Part shown: piece by piece, positions 24,626 to 30,698 of the stretch
How the letters are laid out: every line of letters begins with the position of its first letter
How positions within the stretch are numbered: the stretch's first letter is position 1
Assembly: GCA_963808125.1 (NCBI GenBank)
Contig: CAWEEP010000060.1
Location: forward strand, 1-30,698
DNA: 30,698 nucleotides
Direction of reading: 5' to 3'
Origin: CAWEEP01 sp963808125
GTDB lineage: Bacteria; Chloroflexota; Dormibacteria; Aeolococcales; Aeolococcaceae
Position numbers and translations under genes: made by a program
The notes under the pieces: model-generated
Database searches by the model: none
What the model saw: only the letters and a program-made list of their open reading frames with translations
Told to the model about the DNA's origin: nothing

Positions 24626-24735
24626 GACGATGCTCCCTTCGAGGCTCTGCCCCATACTGGATCGGCCGCAATCACTGTACCGGCGGCACCACGACGGGCC
24701 GCGCGACCCAAGACCAGAGAAGAGAAGGGAAGGCC

Positions 24736-25149
24736 GTGTCGACAGCCAGCGGCTCGGGAACGAAGGACGATCCCTGGGTCCTCAAGACGGCGCCGGGCGT
24801 TTCCGAGTACCGGATGTACCGCGACGCCGCCGCCGATCCGGCGGAGTTGGTGTGCCAGGTGGGCGGAACCCAGCTTCGCTACCTGCTGTCCTCCATCGAC
24901 GACCTCCACGCCATGCTCGTCGCCCACGGCGGCTGGATGCCCCTGGGAGGGACCGACGAGCAGAAGTCCGCCCCTCTGGGAACCGTCGAGGCCTGGGGCC
25001 GATCGCCGTCCAATCCCGTGGGCGGCTGGTACGGGCTCAGGAAGGGTCTCCGAGGGCGTTTCGGCGTGTACCTCCCCCCTTTGCTGGAGGCACTCGGCCT
25101 GGCCGAACTGGAGCACAACCCCCGCGACAACCGGATACGCGCGCTGTAG
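24736..25149 (+). CDS. conserved small protein of unknown function (DUF6855-like)
   Basis: A 137-residue soluble protein: GTKDDPWVLKTAPGVSEYRMYRD, LVCQVGGTQLRYLLSSIDDLHAML, GGWMPLGGTDEQK, TVEAWGRSPSNPVGGWYGLRKGLRGRFGVYLPPLLEALGLAELEHNPRDNRIRA. I recognise this as a widespread conserved family, which I recall as DUF6855 (number from memory, not checked). Its many conserved Trp and Gly residues suggest a ligand- or nucleic-acid-binding domain, but no function is known to me. GTG start with AGAAGGGAAGG before it. Single gene, convergent with the GH27 gene. Confidence 0.8.
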   Translation: MSTASGSGTKDDPWVLKTAPGVSEYRMYRDAAADPAELVCQVGGTQLRYLLSSIDDLHAMLVAHGGWMPLGGTDEQKSAPLGTVEAWGRSPSNPVGGWYGLRKGLRGRFGVYLPPLLEALGLAELEHNPRDNRIRAL

Positions 25150-25209
25150 GAGGCGCTCGGCCAGAGGTGGAAGCTACCTCCTCCGGCCCGCCCCGTCCGC
25201 CGCCCCTCC

Positions 25210-26577
25210 TCAGACGGGCAGGCCCGTTCCCTTGGAGACCCGGTACATGACCACGCCGTGGGCCGGCACCCTGGCGCTGATCGGCCCTGCGGTCTCCGTC
25301 AGCGCCTGGGTCCACAGGTTGCGCAAGGTGTAGCCGGTGGCGACGCCCAGACCGACCCGCGCCGCGGTCGTGGAGATCGTCGCCGGTGTTCCGGACTGGT
25401 TGAAGAGGACCACCGCGCAATCCCCGTTCTTCAGTGGCTTGGCGAGCACCCAGTGGCCTCCCTTGCTCGCCAGCGGACGACCCTGCTTGCCCAGCGGGTC
25501 CTGGTCCACGGCGATCACCGCGGTGTTGGTCAGGATGCTCCTGGTCGTCGCGGACATCGCCATCACGTTGTTGCCGGCGATCAGCGGGGCGGCCATCTCC
25601 GCCCAGAGGCTGAACTGGGTCCGGTACTCGGTGGTGGTCATCCCCAGGTTGCCGACCTCGAGCATGTCCGGGTCGTTCCAGCGGCCGGGCCCCGCCTTCG
25701 CGTAATTCCAGACGTTGGCCGTGAAGTGCTGGACCATGCTGGCGTAGCTGGATCGGATGTCCCGGGTCGTGCGCCACAGATTGCCCGTGCTCGGGCCCCA
25801 CGACACCGGCTTGTCGGTGCGCAGGCGGGTGTCGTTGACGTCGTACACGATCGGCCGCCCGGTGGCGGCGATGGCCGCCCCCATCTGGGCGGCGAGGCTC
25901 CGGCTGACCTGCTGATGGCTCAAGGACCGGTAGTCCTGGAAGGGCACGTAGCACCAGTCCAACTTGACGAAGTCGACACCCCAGGACGCGAAGGTCTGGG
26001 CGTCCTGCTGGTAGTGGCCATAGCTGCCGGCACTGGTCCCGGCGCAGTTCCTGGTGCCGGCGCTGGAGTAGATGCCGAACTCGAGACCGAGCGAGTGCAC
26101 GTAGCTCGCCACGGGCGCGATGCCCTGCGGAAAGAGCTTCGGGTTGGGCTGGAGGGTGCCCTGCCGGGTGCGTGACGGCAGGGCCCAGCCGCCGTCGATG
26201 TTCACGTAGGTGTAGCCGGCCGCCCTCATCCCCGAGGAGACCAGCGCCCGGGCCGCCGACTCGACGATGGACGCGGTCACCCTGCGGCCGAAATGGTTGT
26301 AGCCGTTCCACCCCATCGGCGGGGTGAGGGCCAGCCCGTTGGGCATGAGCCCGCCGGCCCCACTCGACAGAAGGTGGACGCTCGCGGACGGCGACGACAA
26401 ACCGGACACCGGGGAGGCCACGGTCACGGTGACCCCCCGGGGCGCGGCGGGTGGGGTCGACGCCGCCGTCGCGCTCGGCGATGCGGCGAGCGCCGGAACC
26501 GCAGCCAGCGCCGATGCGGCGACCCCCGCGAGGACCGCGCTTGCGAAGACGCTCCTGATCGCCGTGCGGCGGGACAT
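25210..26577 (-). CDS. secreted GH27 alpha-galactosidase
   Basis: Retaining alpha-galactosidase (or alpha-N-acetylgalactosaminidase) of clan GH-D, 455 residues. Signal peptide 1-32 with an Arg pair (SRRTAIR, then an Ala-rich core ending AVPALA), possibly Tat. A Ser/Thr/Pro-rich stretch follows to about 80. The catalytic barrel has LTPPMGWNGYNHFG, VNIDGGW, FGIYSSAGTRNCAG, nucleophile VDFVKLDWCY (Asp207) and RWNDPDMLEVGN (acid/base Asp304), then the beta-sandwich C-terminal domain from about residue 375. Both catalytic residues are present. It would release galactose from plant galactomannans or raffinose sugars outside the cell. ATG 26577 has GAGAAGGATG before it. No transporter or other galactose gene is in the window. 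Confidence 0.95.
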   Translation of the reverse strand: MSRRTAIRSVFASAVLAGVAASALAAVPALAASPSATAASTPPAAPRGVTVTVASPVSGLSSPSASVHLLSSGAGGLMPNGLALTPPMGWNGYNHFGRRVTASIVESAARALVSSGMRAAGYTYVNIDGGWALPSRTRQGTLQPNPKLFPQGIAPVASYVHSLGLEFGIYSSAGTRNCAGTSAGSYGHYQQDAQTFASWGVDFVKLDWCYVPFQDYRSLSHQQVSRSLAAQMGAAIAATGRPIVYDVNDTRLRTDKPVSWGPSTGNLWRTTRDIRSSYASMVQHFTANVWNYAKAGPGRWNDPDMLEVGNLGMTTTEYRTQFSLWAEMAAPLIAGNNVMAMSATTRSILTNTAVIAVDQDPLGKQGRPLASKGGHWVLAKPLKNGDCAVVLFNQSGTPATISTTAARVGLGVATGYTLRNLWTQALTETAGPISARVPAHGVVMYRVSKGTGLPV

Positions 26578-26611
26578 CGCATCCTTCTCTGGGTTCTCGC
26601 CTCGGAGCTCG

Positions 26612-26617
26612 ATTATC
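26612..26617 (-). promoter_or_regulatory. candidate -10 of the alpha-galactosidase gene
   Basis: GATAAT on the minus strand, 35 nt before the ATG. It is AT-rich against its surroundings. The -35 at 17-nt spacing is poor. Confidence 0.35.
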
Positions 26618-26843
26618 CGTCAGGAAGTGTTAACCCGAGGGGCTTTCGGTTCCGTGACAGGCTGAAGGCCCGCCAGCCCCGGACCGGTCCCTCCCTGCCA
26701 ACAATGCGTGAGACAGCGTCCCTTCGGTAATTAGCCCGGATCCACAGATGAGGTGAGTGTCCGGACGCAAAGACAGGCGACCAATCCAACTGGGACAATG
26801 GAATTGATCAAAGCCAACGTCTCAGCAGGGGGTCACCTGTCAG
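26618..26843. other. intergenic region upstream of the alpha-galactosidase, no gene
   Basis: About 225 nt with lower GC than neighbours and no supported gene. It includes a GGACGCAAAG string at about 26763-26772 (see rejected items). It leads directly into a transposase remnant. Confidence 0.4.
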
Positions 26844-27045
26844 GTGCAAGTCTCTCACACGCCGCGCCACCTCGACATCACCTTCGATGACCGCAACCTG
26901 GTGGCCCACGCCGGCTGGTCCTGAGCTCGCAGCTGGCGGCTCGGCTCGAGGTGAGGAAGCTCATTCGGGATCGGCTCCACCTCGGCCACGGCGCCCCCGG
27001 CGCCGCCCATGCCGACCTCAAGGCGATGACGCTGATCTCGCGGCG
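26844..27045 (+). pseudogene. IS1380-type transposase N-terminal remnant
   Basis: From GTG 26844, MQVSHTPRHLDITFDDRNLVAHAG, then after a one-base loss near 26915, LVLSSQLAARLEVRKLIRDR and LHLGHGAPGAAHADLKAMTLIS. This is the N-terminal block of IS1380-family transposases (FDDxNLVAxAGL...LI..RL.LG....AxxxxKAxTLI). Similarity stops near 27045, before any catalytic residue, so about 15% of the usual protein remains. I found no matching right end. It is a dead relic marking a past insertion. Confidence 0.75.
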
Positions 27046-27192
27046 TGGGAGGGCCCGGGTGTCATTCCCCCAGGTCGTCCGGCCCAGCCCAGTGTTGTGT
27101 GCCCTCACTCGAACCAAACGCTTTGATCAGCCCACAGACGATAAAGTGTTCAGGGTTCGCACACCACGGCGGACAGCATCTAAGCTCGCGGC
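27046..27192. other. scar sequence between transposase remnant and truncated gene
   Basis: No gene recognised. It contains GAACCAAACGCT at 27111-27122, which differs by one base from GGACCAAACGCT at 28939-28950, the outer edge of the ISAzo13-type element. A TAAGCT hexamer at 27181 lies 6 nt before the next ATG. Confidence 0.4.
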
Positions 27193-27365
27193 ATGGTCGA
27201 GCGGGCCAGGGATGGCCGTGCCTGGCGGATCGGCACAGAAGCCGACGTCGCCTGGATCACCAGTAGTACACCGAGTGGCCGGGCCATCACGTCGGCCATC
27301 CCGCCGGTGTTCGAGGCCTACGCCACTGTGGCGTTCCCGGAGACCGCCGAAGCGTGGGACCGGCA
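27193..27365 (+). pseudogene. 5' fragment of a truncated gene, unknown function
   Basis: ATG 27193 begins a protein-like N-terminus: RAWRIGTEADVAWITSSTPSGRAITSAIPPVFEAYATVAFPE (residues about 9-50). The pattern looks like the start of a conserved soluble bacterial protein; I cannot name it. Around 27365 the sequence stops being protein-like (AIKRQSPILGQRRLV then stop), so the 3' part is missing. TAAGCT lies 6 nt before the ATG with no ribosome site, suggesting a leaderless start. The missing half ends at the same place as the opposing transporter fragment. Confidence 0.55.
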
Positions 27366-27424
27366 TGCCATCAAGCGACAGTCCCCAATACTGGGCCAGC
27401 GCAGGTTGGTCTGACTAGGGTGCG
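27366..27424. other. junction where two truncated genes meet
   Basis: About 60 nt that belong to neither flanking gene fragment. On its left a plus-strand gene is cut after about 58 codons; on its right a minus-strand SulP transporter gene is cut after about 60 codons. A single deletion between two convergent genes, or loss of an element, would produce this. Confidence 0.5.
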
Positions 27425-27604
27425 GCCGGCCAGCCGCGCCGTCGCCATCTGCCCCGGCAGGGCCACGGCGACCAGCGTCAGAGCCGCCAGGGCGTCGGCG
27501 GCCAGCCACGAGCTGCGGTACCCGTGCAGGGTGGGCAGGATCCAGCCGCGCCTCACCCGCCGCCTCCCACCGCCGGCCGGGGCGGTCGGCATCACGACCG
27601 GCAT
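27425..27604 (-). pseudogene. SulP-family anion transporter, N-terminal fragment
   Basis: From ATG 27604: a short basic N-terminus, then GWILPTLHGYRSSWLAADAL and AALTLVAVALPGQMATARLAG. This is the start of SulP (sulfate permease/bicarbonate) transporters: W(I/L)P-L-GYR, WL-D--AG(L/I)T-VAVALPQ-like, the first transmembrane helix. Full proteins have 480-570 residues; only about 60 remain before the junction near 27425. The segment is far too short to transport. It lost its 3' part together with the opposing gene fragment. Confidence 0.7.
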
Positions 27605-27705
27605 GGCCCGCAGCGTACAGCGACAGCCGGGGCACCACCCGGGTTCGTCGGCTTGCGGGTCCGCGAGATGGGCCGTGGCCGCCCGGCGCGGCCGCTCCCG
27701 GCCGG

Positions 27706-28949
27706 GCGTTAGGACCCACCGTCAAACAACGTTGACGGTTGAGCGCGGCGCGATCGTGTAATTCCAGTCGCCGTGGAAGTCGTGCGGTCTCACGGAGACT
27801 GCCGCCAGCTCTGCGTCCGTCACGCTGACCCCCTTCGGATAGGCGTTGACGTCGCGCTCGGCGTGGACCCGCAGCCCCTGGCGTGTCGTAGTGGCTCCGA
27901 TCAGGTCGACGATGACCTCGTGGCTGGTCAGTGGCCGGCCGCGCCAATTCGTGCTGATGTGCGAGAAGAGGCGATGCTCGATCTTGTTCCATTTGCTCGT
28001 ACCGGGTGGCAGGTGGCAGACGGTGATGGCCAAGCCCGATTCGGCAGCGAGGCGGCCCAGCTCGTACTTCCAAAGTCGCAGCCGATAGCCGTTGCTGCCT
28101 CCGCCGTCAGCGCGAGATGAGCAGCTGACCGGCGCCCGGATAGGCGATCACACCGTCTCCGTGCCACCAGCGCCGTAGGCTCTCCACCGCGAACGTCGCG
28201 GTGTCGTGGTCCTGCCCCACGTTCACCCAGCCGACGTTGCGCTCGACGTCGTAGACGCCGTACGGGATCGCCTTGCCCAGCAAGGGGTCCAGGAAGTCGT
28301 GAACTCGCACGGCGACCGGCTCGCCCTTGGGTTGCCATTCCCTGCCCACGTTCTTGTGCTCGCCCTACGAGCTCCTTCTTCTTGGCATCCACCGACACCA
28401 CGGGGAGCCCTGCGTCGCGAAACTCGCGCCGCCTGCTCGTTGGGATAGTCGAAACTGGGCGTCGCGATCCTCGTGTTGGTTGCCCTCGCGGACCTTCACA
28501 TTGGCCTGGAGGCTGTAACCCGCCTCGCGCAACATGTTGCCGACCACGTCGGCGTGAGCCCATGCCCACCGTAGGTCAACGCCAGCGCCAGCTGACCAGT
28601 GTCTTGCGCGTCCACCGCAACGGCGACATCGGATGACCGCGCGAATCGGGATCCACGAGGGCATCCAGCGCCGCCTCGAGCCCCGGATCCAACTCGCGCA
28701 ACCGCTTCCGACCGCCGCCGGGCCGGCGCACCCTTCCGTCCGCCTCGGGGGGCGCCTGAAGCTCACTCAGGGCCTTGTAGATCGTCGGCCTCGAAATCCC
28801 GGTCGCGCGTCCCACCAAGGACACACCGCCATGGCCCAACACGCGCGCCTCAGCGCCAACCCACAGCCGGCGTTGGCGCTCGTCCAGAAACGGCGCGAGA
28901 GCTGGGAACGGATTCGCAACCGCCGCCTCCGTCTTCACGGACCAAACGC
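27706..28949. mobile_element. ISAzo13-type insertion sequence, degenerate
   Basis: About 1.24 kb enclosing one broken ISAzo13-family transposase on the minus strand. Possible imperfect terminal inverted repeats: GCGTTAGGACC at 27706-27716 and GGACCAAACGC at 28939-28949 (reverse complement GCGTTTGGTCC), 9 of 11 matching. No target duplication could be read with confidence. The ends are therefore provisional; the transposase assignment is firm. It lies between a truncated SulP gene and the tandem lipoproteins. Confidence 0.65.
27722..28938 (-). pseudogene. ISAzo13 family transposase, multiply frameshifted
   Basis: About 405 codons, normal for the family (DDE_Tnp_ISAZ013). N-terminus: FLDERQRRLWVGAEARVLGHGG, then a helix-turn-helix (VGRATGISRPTIYKALSEL) and RRPGGGRKRLRELDPGLEAALDALV. 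Then ADVVGNMLREAGYSLQANVK, VVSVDAKKKELVG (first catalytic Asp), VHDFLDPLLGKAIPYGVYDV, the second Asp in an LLITADGGGSNG-like block reached by changing frame near 28110, and KWNKIEHRLFSHISTNWRGRPL (catalytic Glu). These pieces lie in different frames, with breaks near 28600, 28440, 28365 and 28110. DDE residues all survive, so decay is recent or the breaks are sequence errors. Not functional as written. Confidence 0.85.
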
Positions 28950-29037
28950 TAGTTCATGCGCTCCCGGTTGTCGAGCTTATTCATCGGCGGCCCCTTAGCC
29001 GCGGCGGCGGGCTCCTTCTTCGCGCCACCGCGCCGCG

Positions 29038-29043
29038 TACACT
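29038..29043 (+). promoter_or_regulatory. candidate -10 of lipoprotein gene 1
   Basis: TACACT in the context GCCGCGTACACTG; the second lipoprotein gene has GCCGCGTAGACTG at the matching place, so the promoter core seems duplicated with the gene. A second hexamer, TAGGGT, lies 20-odd nt downstream. Confidence 0.4.
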
Positions 29044-29103
29044 GCCATCGCTGAGGACGACTGGTAGGGTCGTCAAGGCCGTCAGCGCCGGAGGGAGTTC
29101 GCG

Positions 29104-29791
29104 ATGTCCAAGCGAATGAGATGGGCGGGTGCGGCCCGGCGCGGCCCGCGGCGATCACCTCCTCGCCGCCGCCTGTGGCGCGAGCAGCAACGGGGTTGCC
29201 GCCAAGACGCCGGCGCAACGATGCCGCGGCGGCGGCGGAGCTGGCCATCAAGGGCGCGACCACTACGAGGTCAGCAGTTCCGGTACGTCCGGCACCAGTG
29301 TCACCAGTTTCGACCTCAAGGTGGTGGGTGCGGACATCAGCGGCACATACACCCTGAACGGCAGCACCGTCGACCTGCTGGTGGTGGCCAGCACCATCTA
29401 CATCGAGGCTCCGGCATCGTTCTGCACGGCCGAGGGTGCCTCCGCCGCCGGCGCCGCCCGGCTCGGGGGCGCCTGGGTTGAGATCCCGGCAGGCTCGTCG
29501 TATTCCAGTGACTTCTCTAGCATCTCGAACATCACCGACCTGCCATCGAAGCTGCCGTCGACCACGGACACGTTCACATCGGACGGAACCGGAACCGTCG
29601 AGGGCCAGCCGGTTGTCTTCGTGAAGGACACGACGAGCGGCAACGTCGTCGCGATCGCCACCTCGGGCCCCGCCTACCCCCTCCAGGTGAAGGAGACCGG
29701 TTCCACGGCCGGAACCTACGACCTGTCCAACTGGAATAGCGTCGCCACCTTCACCGCGCCGCCGAACCCGCTCACGCTCCCGAGCACCTAG
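29104..29791 (+). CDS. predicted lipoprotein, tandem paralogue 1 (frameshifted 5' end)
   Basis: Secreted lipid-anchored protein of about 230 residues, function unknown. N-terminus MSKRMRWAGAA, a hydrophobic stretch and a lipobox ending LAAAC (Cys about 25) followed by GASSNGVAAKTPAQ. The mature part is beta-rich: GTSVTSFDLKVVG, SGTYTLNGSTVDLLVVASTIYIEAP, LGGAWVEIPAGSS, VEGQPVVFVKDTTSG, ATSGPAYPLQVKETGS, YDLSNWNSVATFTAPPNP. This resembles LppX/LprG-like or similar lipid-binding lipoproteins in layout, but I would not assign that. ATG 29104 has GGAGGGAG before it. Four small frame changes occur within about 150 nt (29130-29280); from YEVSSSG (about 29267) the frame is open to the stop. The paralogue 140 nt downstream shows the intended reading. 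Confidence 0.75.
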
Positions 29792-29824
29792 TCGCGCACG
29801 CGCCGCAGACCGCATCCCGCTTCA

Positions 29825-29862
29825 GGGCCCAGGGAGTGGCCCGGCGGCCGCTCCCTGGGCCC
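29825..29862 (+). terminator. terminator-like hairpin between the two lipoprotein genes
   Basis: GGGCCCAGGGAG, 14-nt loop, CTCCCTGGGCCC: a perfect 12-bp stem starting 34 nt after the stop of lipoprotein 1. Only a weak T-poor tail (GTTCGGTCC) follows, common in GC-rich bacteria. It separates the two genes, so each is probably transcribed on its own. Confidence 0.7.
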
Positions 29863-29887
29863 GTTCGGTCCAGTGCACCCCGCCGCG

Positions 29888-29893
29888 TAGACT
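29888..29893 (+). promoter_or_regulatory. candidate -10 of lipoprotein gene 2
   Basis: TAGACT in the context GCCGCGTAGACTG, matching the element before lipoprotein gene 1. It is 39 nt before the GTG start and directly behind the terminator-like hairpin. Confidence 0.45.
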
Positions 29894-29931
29894 GGCCGCG
29901 CAAAGGACGGCCGGACGCGAAGGGAGGAACC

Positions 29932-30618
29932 GTGCGCGGAGACCCACGAGCTGGGCGGGTGCGGCCGGAGCGTCCGCCCTCATCGCCATCCTCGCCGCCA
30001 GTTGCGGCAGCAGCAGCAACGGGCTCACGTCAAAGACGCCGGCGCAGATCCTCGCCGCCGCCGTGTCGGCCGCCTCGGCGGCGACCAGCTATGTGATCGG
30101 CGGTACCGGTACTTTCGCCGACGGCGTCGCCAGCATCGACTTCGGAGTTGGCCGGGTCGAACCTGAACGGTTCGTTCGTGCTGGCTGGATCGACGGTGGA
30201 TGTGATGCAGATCGCCGGCAACGTCTACATCAATGCGCCGGCGGCGTACTACGTATTCGAAGGGGAGACCGCCGCCAGGGCGGCGCTCCTCGACCACGTC
30301 TGGGTGGAGGCGACGGCGGGCTCCAAGGTGGCCAGCGACTTCTTCACCCTGTCCGGCCTCCTCGACATCTCCTCCGATCTGTCGAGCGCCGAAGCGGTCA
30401 CCTCCGGCGGCACCGGGAGCGTCGGCGGGCAGTCCGTGGTCATCCTCGAGGCGGCGGACGGCACCGGTGTCGACATCGCCACCAGCGGGCCCGCCTACCC
30501 GGTGCAGATCACCACCACCGGCTCATCCGCCGCGGTGTACACGCTGTCCGACTGGGACAGTGTCGCCGCCTTCACGCCGCCGCCGAACCCGATCCTGATC
30601 CCCAGCACCAGCTCCTGA
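29932..30618 (+). CDS. predicted lipoprotein, tandem paralogue 2 (two frameshifts)
   Basis: Secreted lipoprotein of about 228 residues, paralogous to the gene just upstream. Start GTG 29932 with GGGAGGA before it. After a one-base slip within the first ten codons it reads TSWAGAAGASALIAILAASC (lipobox, Cys about 24) then GSSSNGLTSKTPAQILAAAVS. A second slip near 30147 joins DGVASIDFGV to AGSNLNGSFVLAGSTVDVMQ. The rest is open: GNVYINAPAAYY, LDHVWVEATAGSK, VGGQSVVILEAADG, ATSGPAYPVQITTTGSS, YTLSDWDSVAAFTPPPNPILIPST. Conserved between the two copies: SSNG-x3-KTPAQ, NGS/AGSTVD, W-VE--AGS, ATSGPAYP-QV/IT and TPPPNP-type ends. Function unknown; probably extracytoplasmic ligand binding. Confidence 0.78.
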
Positions 30619-30698
30619 GCCCCGCCCAGCGGGGGCGACGAGCCTTCAGCCCGAGAACAGCCGCGGCGGACACAGGGGCCTCTGGCCACCGGACGACC
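30619..30698. other. window end, no gene recognised
   Basis: A short GCCCC / GGGGC inverted repeat (30619-30636) right behind the lipoprotein 2 stop may be a weak terminator. Nothing else is seen. Confidence 0.3.

Noticed and set aside
26755..26810. GGACGCAAAG resembling the core of a c-di-GMP-I (GEMM) riboswitch
   Set aside because: The rest of the consensus (GGGCAAACC upstream, GGCCTAA and the second arm downstream) is absent, and no intact plus-strand gene follows. Probably chance.
1..30698. CRISPR arrays, rRNA and tRNA genes
   Set aside because: No regular spaced repeats, no rRNA-like conserved blocks and no tRNA cloverleaf were noticed by eye. A tRNA scan would be decisive.

Overview
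This is a GC-rich (about 70%) bacterial window with dense gene packing, frequent GTG and TTG starts, GGAGG-type ribosome sites and several TAnnnT hexamers very close to start codons (possible leaderless messages). The gene set (soil-type hexuronate catabolism, NAD-type glutamate dehydrogenase, two serine/glycine-rich lipoproteins carrying a KTPAQI motif) suggests a terrestrial Candidatus Dormiibacterota, Chloroflexota or actinobacterial-type organism. This is inference from style and gene content only; there is no rRNA or tRNA marker in the window.

Layout. 1-4.7 kb, minus strand: an aspartate-family amino-acid block, with threonine synthase overlapping a hotdog thioesterase, then an Mrr-like nuclease-fold protein, then metY-metX (O-acetylhomoserine sulfhydrylase and homoserine O-acetyltransferase; metX runs off the window). 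5-8.5 kb: an HtrA-type membrane-anchored protease (+), a NagD/LHPP-like HAD phosphatase (-) and a glutamate dehydrogenase (+). 8.5-12.6 kb, minus: a hexuronate operon, ManD mannonate dehydratase -> UxaC glucuronate isomerase -> UxuB fructuronate reductase, whose start and stop codons overlap as GTGA and TTGA; together they convert glucuronate to 2-keto-3-deoxygluconate. 12.6-16.0 kb, minus: one 1141-residue protein joining a Cas4/RecB-like Fe-S nuclease, an RNase H-fold exonuclease domain and an SF1B helicase. 16.2-26.6 kb: a membrane protein, aldo/keto reductase, second membrane protein, alpha/beta hydrolase, NodB-type polysaccharide deacetylase, Gfo/Idh/MocA oxidoreductase, an SRA-HNH modification-dependent endonuclease in a tight pair with a quinone-reductase-like MDR protein, two small proteins, and a secreted GH27 alpha-galactosidase. 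26.6-29.0 kb: a scar region with an IS1380 transposase remnant, two genes cut off mid-frame and facing each other, and a frameshifted ISAzo13-type insertion sequence. 29.1-30.6 kb: two tandem paralogous lipoprotein genes, each with its own -10-like hexamer.

A strong theme is broken reading frames. metX, metY, the HAD gene, ManD, the alpha/beta hydrolase, the transposase and both lipoproteins each carry one or more small indels that split otherwise well-conserved proteins. They are densest at both window ends. Because they hit core metabolic genes, and in one case sit in a C7 run, consensus sequence error is more likely than true gene loss for most of them. I see no clear undescribed system; the best candidates are the SRA-HNH/oxidoreductase pair, the one-protein nuclease-helicase, the Mrr-like protein lacking its catalytic Asp, and two perfect palindromes in promoter regions.
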